Positions 32,769 to 42,087 are shown, counted from the stretch's first letter. The stretch: DNA of 64,000 nt from Symbiobacteriaceae bacterium (GCA_029239785.1 JARBUG010000001.1:44987-108986), one strand, 5' to 3'. The notes: generated from the letters alone by a model not told the origin. Program-made: numbers and translations.

Positions 32769-33673
32769 GCAAGATCACCGTCGCAGTCGTTGGCCTGGGT
32801 TCGATCGCACGCAAGGCGCATCTGCCGGTGCTGGCGGTTCATCCCGCTGTAGATGTGGTGGGGCTGGCGAGCCGCACTGGCGCCCGGGTCGATGAGCTCG
32901 CCTCCCAGTACCGGTTCGGGCTGCAGGCCCGCACGTTGGAGGAGATCCTCGCTTTGAAGCCCCAGGCTGCCTACCTGCTCAGCGCCACCGAAGCCCACCC
33001 CGAGCAGGCCACCGCCCTGCTGGAGGCTGGCATCGCCCTGTACATGGAGAAGCCCCTGGCCAACGACCTGGAGGGCGCCCGCCGCATCGTGGCCGCCGCC
33101 GAGGGGCGCCTGGCCATGGTCGGCTTCAACCGCCGCTTCGCCCCCGCCTACCGCCGGGCGAAGGAGCTGTTCGCGGGCCGCACGCCAGAAGTCATCCAGA
33201 TCACCAAGCACCGGAACGGCGACCACTCCGGCTGGAGCCTTCGGCAGATCGTGATGGATGATGCCATCCACATCATCGATCTGGCGCGCTTCTTCGGGGG
33301 CGATTTGAAGATGCAGGCGTCGACCTGCCGGGTCGGCCTTACAGCGGCGCACCTCACATCGACCGCCGGCGCCGTCCACCTGTCGCAGACGTACGGGGCC
33401 GGGGCTTCCACCGAGCGGGTCGAGCTGCACGGCGGCGGCCTGACCGTCATCGTGGAGGAGATGGAGACGCTGCGCATCCGGGAGAAGGGGGTGGAGCGGG
33501 TGGAGCCCCTCTTCAGCTCCTGGACCACGACCCTGGAGAAGAAGGGCATGGCCGGCGCCACCGAGCACTTCCTGGGCTGCGTGCGCGGCGCCGCCCACCC
33601 CGCCACGCCCCCGGCCGAGGCCCTCCGCACCCAGGAACTCGCCGAAGCCATCCTCCTCGGAGGTGCACGCTAA
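32765..33673 (+). CDS. Gfo/Idh/MocA-family oxidoreductase
   Basis: 302 residues. It has an N-terminal Rossmann domain (V-V-G-L-G-S-I-A, 9-16), the E-K-P-L motif near residue 97 carrying the catalytic Lys, and the C-terminal alpha/beta domain with FNRRFAPAYR and D-A-I-H-I-I-D-L. NAD(P)-dependent oxidation or reduction of a sugar-like substrate is the family role. It is unusual to find it between an ABC ATPase and its permeases; it overlaps the ATPase and lies 3 bp before the permease, so it is firmly in the operon. Confidence 0.88.
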   Translation: MSKITVAVVGLGSIARKAHLPVLAVHPAVDVVGLASRTGARVDELASQYRFGLQARTLEEILALKPQAAYLLSATEAHPEQATALLEAGIALYMEKPLANDLEGARRIVAAAEGRLAMVGFNRRFAPAYRRAKELFAGRTPEVIQITKHRNGDHSGWSLRQIVMDDAIHIIDLARFFGGDLKMQASTCRVGLTAAHLTSTAGAVHLSQTYGAGASTERVELHGGGLTVIVEEMETLRIREKGVERVEPLFSSWTTTLEKKGMAGATEHFLGCVRGAAHPATPPAEALRTQELAEAILLGGAR

Positions 33674-33676
33674 ACC

Positions 33677-34465
33677 GTGGCCTACGTTGAAATGATCCGC
33701 ATCCGCTTCCTCACCATGCTCGCCTACCGGCTCAACTACTTCAGCGGCATCTTCACCTATATCATCTACACCGGCGGCTACTACTTCCTCTGGTCCGCCG
33801 TCTACGCCAACCGCACCAGCCTTGGCGGCATGACCGCGGGCGCCATGACCACCTACCTCGCCGTCTCCTGGATGACCCGCTCCTTCTACTTCAACAACCT
33901 CGACCGCGAAATTGCCGACGAAATCAAATCCGGCGCGGTCGCCATCCAGCTAATCCGTCCCTACAACTACCTGGCTGGCAAGCTCGTCTCGGCCATGGGC
34001 GAAGGCCTCTTCCGGCTCCTCTTCTGGATGATCCCCGGCATGGCCGTCGCGGCCTTCCTCTTCCCCGTCGAACTTCCCACATCGCCCGCCACCTACGGCC
34101 TCTGGGCCTTCGCGGGCCTCATGGCCTTCCTCGTCAACGCCTTGCTCAACGCCGTCTTCGGCCTGCTCACGTTCTTTCTGCACAACGCCCAGGGCCTGCG
34201 CTGGGCCAAAAGCCTCGCCACCGACCTGCTCTCCGGCCTCTTCCTGCCCCTGCACTTCTACCCGGACTGGCTCCAGGTCATCATCCGCTGGCTCCCGTTC
34301 CAGACCATCTCCTACCTGCCCAACATGATCTTCACGGGCGGCCTGCGCGGCCACGATGCCTGGGCCGCCATCGGCCTCCAGGCCGCCTGGGTGGTGGGGC
34401 TCGCAGCCCTCACCTGGCGCCTCTGGCTCCGGGCCCGGCGCTACCTCGTCGTGCAGGGAGGGTAG
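33677..34465 (+). CDS. ABC-2 family exporter permease (first subunit)
   Basis: 262 residues, GTG start. Six hydrophobic segments, with G-A-V-A-I-Q-L-I-R-P-Y-N-Y in the cytoplasmic loop, as in the ABC-2/DUF990 permeases encoded next to NatA-like ATPases. It forms a heterodimeric export channel with the next gene product; the cargo is unknown. Confidence 0.85.
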   Translation: MAYVEMIRIRFLTMLAYRLNYFSGIFTYIIYTGGYYFLWSAVYANRTSLGGMTAGAMTTYLAVSWMTRSFYFNNLDREIADEIKSGAVAIQLIRPYNYLAGKLVSAMGEGLFRLLFWMIPGMAVAAFLFPVELPTSPATYGLWAFAGLMAFLVNALLNAVFGLLTFFLHNAQGLRWAKSLATDLLSGLFLPLHFYPDWLQVIIRWLPFQTISYLPNMIFTGGLRGHDAWAAIGLQAAWVVGLAALTWRLWLRARRYLVVQGG

Positions 34466-34469
34466 AGGC

Positions 34470-35261
34470 ATGAAATTCTACTGGGACCTGTTCTGGAGCT
34501 ACATCGCCCAGTACGCCAAGGGGCGCCTGGAGTACCGTGCCGACCTGTTGGCCGGCCTCATCACCGACGTGCTCTACCAGTCCGTGGCCATCATCTTCCT
34601 GCTGGTCGTCTTCCAGCAGGTGCCCACCCTGGCGGGCTGGCGGCAGGAAGAGGTCTTCTTCATCTACGGCTACTTTCTGCTGCCATACGCCATCTTCGGG
34701 GCGCTGGCCAACGGGGTGTGGGACTTCACCGACCGCTACATCATCAAGGGCGAATTGGACCGGCTGCTGCTGCGGCCCGTCAACAGCCTGTTCCAGCTCA
34801 TTTTGGAAGGCATTGAACTGGAACCGCTCATGGGCCTGATCACCGGCGTGGCGATTATGGTCTGGTCAGGCGGCGCCCTGGGCCTGGACTGGCGCTGGTT
34901 CGACGTCCCCCTGATGCTCCTGCTGACGGCCGGCTCGACCCTCGTCTACATGGGCATCTACCTGTCGCTGGCCGCCATCGGGTTCTGGTACGACGGCCGG
35001 ACGGGGCTCCTGCCGTTGCTCTGGAACGTGAACAACTACGGCCGATATCCCACAGCCATCTACAATAAGGCCCTGCGGATTCTGCTCAGTTGGATCTTCC
35101 CGTTTGCATTTGTGGGCTTCTACCCCGCCGCCTATTTCCTGCGCCGGGAAGCGTTCCTGGTCTGGTCGCTTCTCACCCCGGTGATGGGGGTCGCCGCCTT
35201 CGGGGTGGCGGTCGCGATCTGGCGGGCAGGGATTAAGCGCTACCACGGCGCAGGTAGTTAG
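34470..35261 (+). CDS. ABC-2 family exporter permease (DUF990-like second subunit)
   Basis: 263 residues from the ATG at 34470 (GGGAGGGTAGAGG upstream, 4 bp after the previous stop). Six membrane segments; the loop KGELDRLLLRPVNSLFQLI is the conserved R-P-x-x region of DUF990 permeases. It pairs with the preceding permease and the ATPase. The operon ends here, and a 22-bp tandem array begins 11 bp later. Confidence 0.85.
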   Translation: MKFYWDLFWSYIAQYAKGRLEYRADLLAGLITDVLYQSVAIIFLLVVFQQVPTLAGWRQEEVFFIYGYFLLPYAIFGALANGVWDFTDRYIIKGELDRLLLRPVNSLFQLILEGIELEPLMGLITGVAIMVWSGGALGLDWRWFDVPLMLLLTAGSTLVYMGIYLSLAAIGFWYDGRTGLLPLLWNVNNYGRYPTAIYNKALRILLSWIFPFAFVGFYPAAYFLRREAFLVWSLLTPVMGVAAFGVAVAIWRAGIKRYHGAGS

Positions 35262-35272
35262 CCAACGGCTGC

Positions 35273-35580
35273 CTACGGGTCGCCTATGACTGTCCTACGG
35301 GTCGCCTATGACTGTCCTACGGGTCGCCAATGACTGTCCACGGGTCTCCTATGACTGTCCTACGGGTCTCCTATGACTGTCCTACGGGTCGCCAGTGACG
35401 GCCCATCGGGTCGCCAGTGACGGCCCAACGGGTCGCCAGTGACCGCCCAACGGGTCGCCAGTGACCGCCCAACGGGTCGCCAATGACTGCCCAAGGGCCG
35501 CCAGTGACTGCCCAACAGGTGTCCAGTGACTGCCCAACGGGTCGCCAGTGACTGCCCAACGAGTTTCCAGTGGGTTCCAA
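35273..35580. repeat. 22-bp tandem repeat array, about 14 units
   Basis: The unit is close to CAACGGGTCGCCAGTGACTGCC. The left units read CTACGGGTCGCCTATGACTGTC and grade into the right-hand form, as expected for an array that grew by local duplication. Two units are 21 bp. There are no spacers, so it is not CRISPR. Confidence 0.92.
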
Positions 35581-35773
35581 TGACGCTGGCCTCGCCCTGG
35601 CCGCCAACGACGCCGTTGCAAATCACGTCCGGCTCCAATACCCCCGGCTGGAAAGACAGGAGCCCCATTTCACTCCAGGGAATCCTGTTCGCCGCCGTGG
35701 ACAGCCTGTCGATATGAGGGCGGTTCACGTCTCCGTCCGAAGCAAGCCGTTTCGAGTCTTCTTTAGTAACCAA

Positions 35774-35806
35774 CGCCCGCGTCCTTGCCAAGCAAGGACG
35801 CGGGCG
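35774..35806. terminator. Strong GC hairpin before the SDR-fusion gene
   Basis: CGCCCGCGTCCTTG and CAAGGACGCGGGCG form a perfect 14-bp stem with a 5-nt loop. No T-run follows, so its role as terminator is uncertain. Confidence 0.5.
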
Positions 35807-35861
35807 CTATGTTTACCTCAGAAGCTGCCCACAACCGCCCCGAAAGGAAGGACCGGCCCTC

Positions 35862-37151
35862 ATGATCATCAACCGCAGCACTTCAACCCTGCCCGACCTC
35901 CACCACAAAGTCGCCATCGTCACCGGCGCCGGACGGGGCATCGGCCGGGAAACGGCCCGCATTCTGGCCCACCTCGGGGCCACCACCATCATCGCCGAAG
36001 TCAGCCAGACCGGCCTCGAGACCGAGGCCCAAATCCGCCATGATGGCGGAACGGCGCACTTCATCCCGACCGATGTTGCCGATGAAGCGAGCGTCAACCA
36101 TCTGCGCGATCAGGTCCTGGGCACCTGGGGCCGGGCCGACATCCTCATCAACAACGCGACCATCTTCACCGTCGGCCCGCTCCTACATATCAAAACTGCA
36201 GATTGGGATCGCGTGATGGCGGTCAACCTCCGCGGCGCCTTCCTCTGCATCAAGGCCTTCCTGCCCGCCATGCTGGAGCAAAAGTCCGGCGTAGTCGTCA
36301 CCATGGAGTCCGCAGACGGTATGCCCTATATCGCTCCTTACCTGGCCACTAAGGTGGGCCTGCGCTCTCTGGCGCAATCCCTGGCCCAGGAAGTGGGCGA
36401 CCAGAGCGGGGTCTCGGTCTTCTGCTACGGCCCCGGCCTGGTGGAAACGCCCGGCCTCTCCGAGGCCTTGGAGCGTCTGGCGCCCCTCTATGGCCTAACC
36501 CGCCAGGAGTTCATCGGCCAGATGGAGGCGCAGCTGGTCACCACCGAAGTCACTGCCACCGGCCTGGTCGGCGCGGTCCTGCATGCCCCCGAGTTCCACG
36601 GCCAGGAGATCGGCTTCGCCATGGGCCTCGCCAAACTGGGCATCAGCGCCAGCGGCGAACCCCTGGCGACAGCCGCCCGGCAGCCGGCGGTGAGCCCTGC
36701 CTCCCGTCCCGAACAACCGGCACCGGGTGCCAATGCACCCCTGGTCCTCAACCGCCAACTGGAATCCATCCTCCGCGACAACATCCGCGAATACGACGAA
36801 CTCAATCTCTTCCAGCGCCCCATCGTCAAGCGAATGTTCCAGTCCGGCACCGGCCTCAAGGTCGAAGACTGGCTGGCCAGCGCCCAGCACATGTCCCGCC
36901 AACTGGAGCAAGGCGCACGCATCCCCCACGAAGACCTCGTCCGCTACACCGCCCAACTAAACCGTCTGGCCCAGTTCATCCTGAAGCAGGAATCCGACGC
37001 CCGGGGCTTCTTCAAAAACCCCGACACCCTGAACCGTGCACTGCAGGCCCTGCGCCAGCGTCGGCAGGCGGTTCTCGACCTGGTCGTGGCGCTGGAGTCA
37101 GCCTCCGCCAGGATTTGCATGCTCGCCCCATCCGAAGGCTTGCGCGACTAG
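35862..37151 (+). CDS. SDR-family oxidoreductase fused to a helical C-terminal domain
   Basis: 429 residues. The N-terminal 250 residues are a classical SDR: the cofactor loop T-G-A-G-R-G-I-G, N-N-A and the active-site Y-L-A-T-K preceded by a Ser. After a Pro/Ala-rich linker (about 268-290), a 140-residue, mostly helical domain follows (LESILRDNIREYDELNLFQRPIVKRMFQSG...), which was not recognised. Normal SDRs are about 250 residues, so this is a fusion. AAAGGAAGG lies upstream. Substrate unknown. Confidence 0.82.
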   Translation: MIINRSTSTLPDLHHKVAIVTGAGRGIGRETARILAHLGATTIIAEVSQTGLETEAQIRHDGGTAHFIPTDVADEASVNHLRDQVLGTWGRADILINNATIFTVGPLLHIKTADWDRVMAVNLRGAFLCIKAFLPAMLEQKSGVVVTMESADGMPYIAPYLATKVGLRSLAQSLAQEVGDQSGVSVFCYGPGLVETPGLSEALERLAPLYGLTRQEFIGQMEAQLVTTEVTATGLVGAVLHAPEFHGQEIGFAMGLAKLGISASGEPLATAARQPAVSPASRPEQPAPGANAPLVLNRQLESILRDNIREYDELNLFQRPIVKRMFQSGTGLKVEDWLASAQHMSRQLEQGARIPHEDLVRYTAQLNRLAQFILKQESDARGFFKNPDTLNRALQALRQRRQAVLDLVVALESASARICMLAPSEGLRD

Positions 37152-37312
37152 GCGGAGAGCCCGAAAACCGACGGATTCGGGGGCAAATCGCCCTCTCCGT
37201 CCATGCGCGCACGGTTTTCAAGGGCGGCAGCATGCAAAACCGGTTGGAGGGCGCCGAGTTCCCAGCCCACCGGGCAGCGGCGGCGTAAAGCTACCCGGGC
37301 CGCCCCACGACC
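37152..37312. other. Intergenic remnant related to the 330-bp repeats
   Basis: The stretch CGCGCACGGTTTTC...GGCAGCATGCAAAACCGG (about 37204-37242) resembles the right arm of the repeats at 20.5 and 20.9 kb. An opposing arm, GAGAGCCCGAAAACCG, lies at 37157. The similarity is partial. Confidence 0.4.
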
Positions 37313-37316
37313 GAAA

Positions 37317-37358
37317 AAGGCATCCCCCCTGACCAGAAGTGATCAGGGGGGATGCCTT
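37317..37358. terminator. Bidirectional rho-independent terminator
   Basis: AAGGCATCCCCCCTGA and TCAGGGGGGATGCCTT form a 16-bp stem between the convergent SDR-fusion and methyltransferase genes. The left flank is A-rich and the right flank T-rich, so it can act on both strands. Confidence 0.9.
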
Positions 37359-37361
37359 ATT

Positions 37362-38105
37362 TCACGCCGTTGCTACCGTCAGCATCATCGGATCACCGTC
37401 GGCGTAAGGTTTCAGATCAAAGCCCCCATAGAGTTCCACCGACCCGAACCCGGCCTTCCGGCACTCCGCCTCCACCTGCCCGGGCGCCAGCAACTGCAGG
37501 AACAAATCGTTCTCCGACTCCCGCCCGTTCACCCGCAGCACCTCGTGAATCCGCAAGACCTGACCCACAGCGTCCCGCTCCATCCACGACGTCTTCACCA
37601 CATCCAGCCCCGCAGGCGCCGGGCGGAAGGGCCGGAACGCCCTGGGCTCCGACTGCCCGCTGGCCTTCAGCGGTGGAAACAACTCCATCGCCAGCTTGCC
37701 CCCGGGCCGCAGCGACCGCCGAACTGCCTGCAAGGCTTCGATTCGCATGCGATACTCCGCCAGCAGGTGCCAGCTCCCGTGGCTCACATACGCCAGATCA
37801 AAGTGATCCAGCGGCAGCACCACCCGGCTGATATCGCCCTCGATCAACTTCACCCGCTCCGCGACCTCCGGACCGGCACTCCGCACCCGCCCCTCGGCCA
37901 CTTCCAGCATGGGGGCAGACAGGTCAACGCCCATCACACAATAGCCCCGTTCCGCCAGCAGCAGCGCCACTTCGCCCGTGCCAACCATGGGCTCCAGCAG
38001 GTGGGTCGCCGCCGGCCCGGCCAGCCGGGCCCACAAATCAGCTTCCGGCTCCCGTGGCCCGAAGTATAAATCGTAGATGGCTGCGATGTCTGCATCGTAA
38101 GGCAA
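37362..38105 (-). CDS. Class I SAM-dependent methyltransferase
   Basis: 247 residues, TTG start with AGGGGGCG upstream. It has the SAM-binding motif L-E-P-M-V-G-T-G-E, the motif II acidic G-V-D-L-S-A-P-M-L and the post-motif LRPGGKLAMELF. It methylates a small molecule or protein; the target is not predictable. It begins directly after the MFS transporter stop, so the two are co-transcribed. Confidence 0.88.
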   Translation of the reverse strand: MPYDADIAAIYDLYFGPREPEADLWARLAGPAATHLLEPMVGTGEVALLLAERGYCVMGVDLSAPMLEVAEGRVRSAGPEVAERVKLIEGDISRVVLPLDHFDLAYVSHGSWHLLAEYRMRIEALQAVRRSLRPGGKLAMELFPPLKASGQSEPRAFRPFRPAPAGLDVVKTSWMERDAVGQVLRIHEVLRVNGRESENDLFLQLLAPGQVEAECRKAGFGSVELYGGFDLKPYADGDPMMLTVATA

Positions 38106-38106
38106 C

Positions 38107-39327
38107 CTAATGCGCCCCCTGTGCCTCGCCCTTCTGCACCCGGCTCATCAGCCACAGCGCAAGCCCCATGAACAGCATGGCGACACCCCACAGAGGCTGC
38201 GTGGAACCACCCATCAAATCGAACAACCCGCCAGCCAGGACCGGCCCGCTAATGCCGCCCACGCCCTGGAAAATGTAGTACAGCCCGGTGAAGGTACCGG
38301 TATCCTTCGGGTTGCACATCTGCACGACCATCGGATACGAGTTGATGTTGATCAACGCCCAGAACAGGCCGCCGACCACCAGCATCCCCATCGTCATCGT
38401 CAGGCTGGTGGCAAAGTACATCGCCGCAAATGAGACGACCATGCCGCCCAGGCCAATCATAATCGTCTTCCGCCGCCCAATGGCCGTACCGATGTAACCG
38501 GCAGGCAGCGCACCCAGGATAATGGCACCGGCAAACGCCAGCAGCGCGCCCGCCGCAACGTTCTTCTCGACATCGAACCGCTGCATGGCAAAGGTTGTGA
38601 ACCAGGTGTTCACCGCCTGGTAGGCCACAAACCAGGAGAAAATGGCGCCCAGCAGCAGCAGCGTGTTCTTATCGCGCGACTGCATCAGGTAGCGCAGCGA
38701 AGCCAGCAAGCTCTGCGGCGTCTCCTCCACACTGGAGTCGCCTTCAGGCATGGCAGGCTCCCGAATCACCAGCAGGAAGAGGAAGAAGACCACGACCATA
38801 ATCCCGGCAGCCACCAGGAAGGGCAGCGCTTCCGCATCTTCGCGGTAGACCATTTTACCGACCTGAATCACGATCGCGGCGCCCACGCCGCCCATCAAAT
38901 TGATGATGCCGTTCGCCTTGGAGCGCAAGGGGGGCGGGGTCAGGTCCGGCATCAGCGCCACGGTGGGCGACCGGAAAAGCGACATGGCCAGGTTCAAAAC
39001 GCCCGTGGTCAGAAGCAGCAGCACCAGACCGGCGTCGTACGTCCAGTTCAGTGCGATGAGGGAGAGCGCCGCAATCGGCATGCCGACCAGCAAGTACGGC
39101 CGCCGGCGGCCCCAACTGGACTGGGTCCGGTCGCTGCGCGAGCCAATCCAGGGCTGGAGCGTGAAGCCGAGCACGTTGTCCAGGCCCATGATCGCACCCA
39201 CCAGCAGACTGCTGGCGATGTACTTATCCAGGAAGAGCGGCATGTAGGCGTCATAAAGCGGCCAAACAGCACTGATCGCCAGGAAGCCGAAGCCCAGGAC
39301 GAACGTCTTGCCCCAGTTGAGTCGCAT
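38107..39327 (-). CDS. MFS transporter (GPH/sugar-cation-symporter-like)
   Basis: 406 residues from the ATG at 39327, with GAGGGGG upstream; the longer frame to 39474 is not needed. Twelve membrane segments. The loop G-S-R-S-D-R-T...W-G-R-R-R-P-Y after the second helix is the motif of the GPH/SLC45-like sugar transporters. It likely moves a sugar or glycoside with a cation. Co-transcribed with the methyltransferase. Confidence 0.88.
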   Translation of the reverse strand: MRLNWGKTFVLGFGFLAISAVWPLYDAYMPLFLDKYIASSLLVGAIMGLDNVLGFTLQPWIGSRSDRTQSSWGRRRPYLLVGMPIAALSLIALNWTYDAGLVLLLLTTGVLNLAMSLFRSPTVALMPDLTPPPLRSKANGIINLMGGVGAAIVIQVGKMVYREDAEALPFLVAAGIMVVVFFLFLLVIREPAMPEGDSSVEETPQSLLASLRYLMQSRDKNTLLLLGAIFSWFVAYQAVNTWFTTFAMQRFDVEKNVAAGALLAFAGAIILGALPAGYIGTAIGRRKTIMIGLGGMVVSFAAMYFATSLTMTMGMLVVGGLFWALININSYPMVVQMCNPKDTGTFTGLYYIFQGVGGISGPVLAGGLFDLMGGSTQPLWGVAMLFMGLALWLMSRVQKGEAQGAH

Positions 39328-39511
39328 GAGTGTACCCCCTCGTATACAATACCGATGGTACCGATTCGCTTCGGTCCACGCACGAACCTTCCAGTGATAC
39401 GGTGATTGACAGAGGAAATCAGCCCGCCGCAAGCGAAACCGCAGATGTGACATGGGTATGGTCCGATCTGGCATAAGGACTTGTGATAGGTATATGGGGG
39501 AGGCGCCATCC

Positions 39512-40351
39512 TTGAGCGTAATGCATGAAACCTCGGGGTTCCTGACCGGCGTCGGCGGCCTGAAGCTCTTTCATCGCACCTGGAAGCCTGAGTCGCCCAC
39601 GGGCGCAATGGTCCTCGTCCATGGTATGAACGAGCACATCGGGCGGTACGAGCACGTGGCAGCCTTCTTCGTGGCGCAGGGCTATGCCGTTTACGGCATC
39701 GACCACCGCGGCTACGGCAAGTCCGAAGGCCCCCGCTGCTATGTCGACCGCTTCGAAGACTACCTGACCGACCTCAAGCAGCTGGTCGCTATGGCGCAGG
39801 CGGAGCACGGCAAACCGGTGATGGTCGGCCACAGCCTGGGCGGCCTTATCGCTTTCCGCTACGCCTCGGCCTACCCCGAAACGCTCAAGGCGCTCATCGT
39901 CTCCTCGCCGCTCTTCGGCCACAAAACCAAGGTCGATCCCGTCACCAAGGCCATGGCCCCGGTGCTCTCCGCCCTGCTTCCCCGCATGCAGATGAAGGTC
40001 CCCTTCACGCCCGAAAACGTCTGCCGCGACGCCGACATCGTCAAGAAGTACGCCACTGACCCCCTCGTCGGCAAGACCGCTACGCCCCGCTGGTTCATCG
40101 AGTCGAACAAAGCGACACTGGCCTGTCACCAGGGCCTGGCGGCGGCCATGAAGCTGCCCGTCCTCTTCCTGCAGGCCGGCGGCGACCTCCTGGTCGATCC
40201 CGATGCGACCCGGGCCATCCACGATCTGGTGCCCCACGAGCGCAAGGCGTTCAAACTGTACCCCGACATGTATCACGAAATCATGAACGATCCTGACCGC
40301 GAGCAGGTCTTCCGCGATATGTTGAATTGGCTGGTTGATCAAGGGGTGTAA
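39512..40351 (+). CDS. Alpha/beta-hydrolase, monoacylglycerol lipase/lysophospholipase-like
   Basis: 279 residues from a TTG at 39512, chosen for GGGGAGG 8 bp upstream; ATGs at 39494 and 39521 are alternatives. It has the nucleophile elbow G-H-S-L-G-G, V-L-V-H-G-M-N-E-H (the oxyanion HG motif), D-H-R-G-Y-G-K-S-E-G and the catalytic His in Y-H-E-I-M-N. This pattern is that of Hydrolase_4 monoacylglycerol lipases. The gene precedes the first FapA-like gene by 21 bp. Confidence 0.88.
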   Translation: MSVMHETSGFLTGVGGLKLFHRTWKPESPTGAMVLVHGMNEHIGRYEHVAAFFVAQGYAVYGIDHRGYGKSEGPRCYVDRFEDYLTDLKQLVAMAQAEHGKPVMVGHSLGGLIAFRYASAYPETLKALIVSSPLFGHKTKVDPVTKAMAPVLSALLPRMQMKVPFTPENVCRDADIVKKYATDPLVGKTATPRWFIESNKATLACHQGLAAAMKLPVLFLQAGGDLLVDPDATRAIHDLVPHERKAFKLYPDMYHEIMNDPDREQVFRDMLNWLVDQGV

Positions 40352-40372
40352 TGGCCCCGGGGAGGCGAGGCC

Positions 40373-42082
40373 GTGGTGCTGCGAGGATTTTTCGACCGCT
40401 TTGGCAAGCGGAAAGACGAAGCAAATGAAACGGCTGTCATCGGCAATGACGGCTGGGTGGAATTCATCTCCGGCCGCCTCGTGGTCCACGATCCGGCGGA
40501 GGACGGCCGTTACGCGACCCTCACCCCCGAACCAGGCGTCCGCCTCTGGATCAACGAGGAGGAAGTGACCGACCCCACCGTTGTCACATCCGCCGATATC
40601 ATCCACTACGAAGTGGCCGTCGACCCCGCCCAGTTCTACGAACTGCGCATGTCCGATGATGAGATGACGGTCGAGCTGCTGCTCACCGGCGACCCCGCCC
40701 GCCTGCCCGATACGGTGGCGGTTTCGGGGCGCCATCAGGTGCGGCTGGTGCCGGCCTACTCCACCAAGGCCCGGCCCCGGTCGGGCAACGCCCGCCAGAT
40801 CATTCTCGATAAGCTGTATGACATGGGTGTCGAGTTCGGCCTCCAGGAATGGGTGCTCGACCGGGAACTCTCGGCGCCCAGCGGGCAGCCCGTGGTGGTC
40901 GCCCGGGGGCAGGAGGAGCAGCCGCCCACCCCCGGCCAGTGGGTTTGGAAGCTTGACGAATGGTCTCTGGTGGAGGCCGGCCAGGTGATTGCCGCCTACC
41001 AGGACGGTCAGCCCAACAAGCCTCGCACCACGGTGAAGGGGCAGGTCACCAAGATCTACGACGATATTCCCGAGCCCCAGGTCTACCTGGCCGGCAACGG
41101 CACCCGCATCGTGCCGGGCGGGCGGCTGGTCGCCTCGGCCTCGGGCCGGGCGCGGGCCTTGCCCACGCCCCAGGGTCAGCGGGTACATATCTTCCCCGTG
41201 GAGCGGGTGGAGGGGGACCTGACTGGTGACCTGGAGCGCAAGGCCGATGTGATCGTGCTCGGCAACGTCTTTGGTGCGAAGGTGAACATCACCGGCGAGT
41301 TCCTGGCCATCGGCAACGTGGAGAAGAGCGAAATTCATGCCGATGTGATCAGCATTCGCGGCCACGCTGTGGAGAGTAAGCTTTGCACGGTTGCACCGGG
41401 CCATTACGTCGCCCTGCGCAACGAATTCGTCTGGATGAACCAGCGCGTCGAAGCGATGCGCGAGGCGATCCACAACCACCGCCCCGTCACCGAAGAAGCG
41501 TTCCGCGAGGTGCAGAAGGCTGTGCAGGCCGTGCGGCGCAAGGCAGAGCAGATGGCGGTCGACCACCCTGAGTATGTAGCGGGCTGTGAAGACCTGGCCA
41601 AGGTCTTCATGGGCGCCCAGGCCATGGCGGGTATCGACCTGCCCACCGCCGGGCGGCTGCTCATGTCGCTGGGCAAGCTGACCAAGGCAGCCGAGGCAGC
41701 GGTGGGCGCCCGCGATGTGAAGGCCACATCGCTGAGCCATGCCACGGTCTGGGCGGGGCGCGATATCGTCGCCCAGGAGAAGGTGACGGTCAGCTCCCTG
41801 TTCGCGGGCGGCTCCATTCGCACGCCCGAAACATCCGTACTGTCGCAGAGCGAACTGGTCGCAGCCGCCGAGGTGAGCGTCGGCATTCTCAGCAGTGTGC
41901 GTGGCACGGCGCCGGTCAACATCCGGGCGGGCGGGCGCATTGAGGTGGCGGAGGTGCAGCAGGGCTGTGCCTTCGAGTTCGGCGCCGAGCGCAAGGAGTT
42001 CAAGACCGATGTGCAGTCGGTCCTGGCCGGCATCAACGCCAAGGGCCAGTTGATCATCAAACATAAGGATTTTGCCGGATAG
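40373..42082 (+). CDS. FapA/DUF342-family protein (copy 1)
   Basis: 569 residues, GTG start. There is an N-terminal lead region (to about 160), then the DUF342/FapA core with repeated beta-helix-like turns (V-I-V-L-G-N-V-F-G-A-K-V-N-I-T-G-E-F-L). Near 350-450 lies a coiled-coil helical stretch (NEFVWMNQRVEAMREAI). It is followed by a second set of hexapeptide-like turns (ATVWAGRDIVAQEKVTVSSLFAGG). FapA-type proteins assemble at the membrane or influence cell-surface or flagellar processes in other bacteria; the role here is unknown. A terminator separates it from its paralogue. Confidence 0.82.
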   Translation: MVLRGFFDRFGKRKDEANETAVIGNDGWVEFISGRLVVHDPAEDGRYATLTPEPGVRLWINEEEVTDPTVVTSADIIHYEVAVDPAQFYELRMSDDEMTVELLLTGDPARLPDTVAVSGRHQVRLVPAYSTKARPRSGNARQIILDKLYDMGVEFGLQEWVLDRELSAPSGQPVVVARGQEEQPPTPGQWVWKLDEWSLVEAGQVIAAYQDGQPNKPRTTVKGQVTKIYDDIPEPQVYLAGNGTRIVPGGRLVASASGRARALPTPQGQRVHIFPVERVEGDLTGDLERKADVIVLGNVFGAKVNITGEFLAIGNVEKSEIHADVISIRGHAVESKLCTVAPGHYVALRNEFVWMNQRVEAMREAIHNHRPVTEEAFREVQKAVQAVRRKAEQMAVDHPEYVAGCEDLAKVFMGAQAMAGIDLPTAGRLLMSLGKLTKAAEAAVGARDVKATSLSHATVWAGRDIVAQEKVTVSSLFAGGSIRTPETSVLSQSELVAAAEVSVGILSSVRGTAPVNIRAGGRIEVAEVQQGCAFEFGAERKEFKTDVQSVLAGINAKGQLIIKHKDFAG

Positions 42083-42087
42083 TGCAT

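Larger units (their letters stand above)
35262..35861. other. 600-base gene-free interval with tandem array and hairpin
   Basis: The left half is a 22-bp tandem array. The right half holds a strong hairpin and no credible gene. The short open frames across the array on both strands simply follow its periodicity. Confidence 0.75.

Noticed and set aside
35273..35580. CRISPR array
   Set aside because: The 22-bp units abut with no unique spacers, and no cas genes are in the window.
35360..35791. Minus-strand frames with repeating W-R-P/S-H-W peptides over the 22-bp array
   Set aside because: They follow from the array period; several frames are open at once and none has a ribosome binding site.
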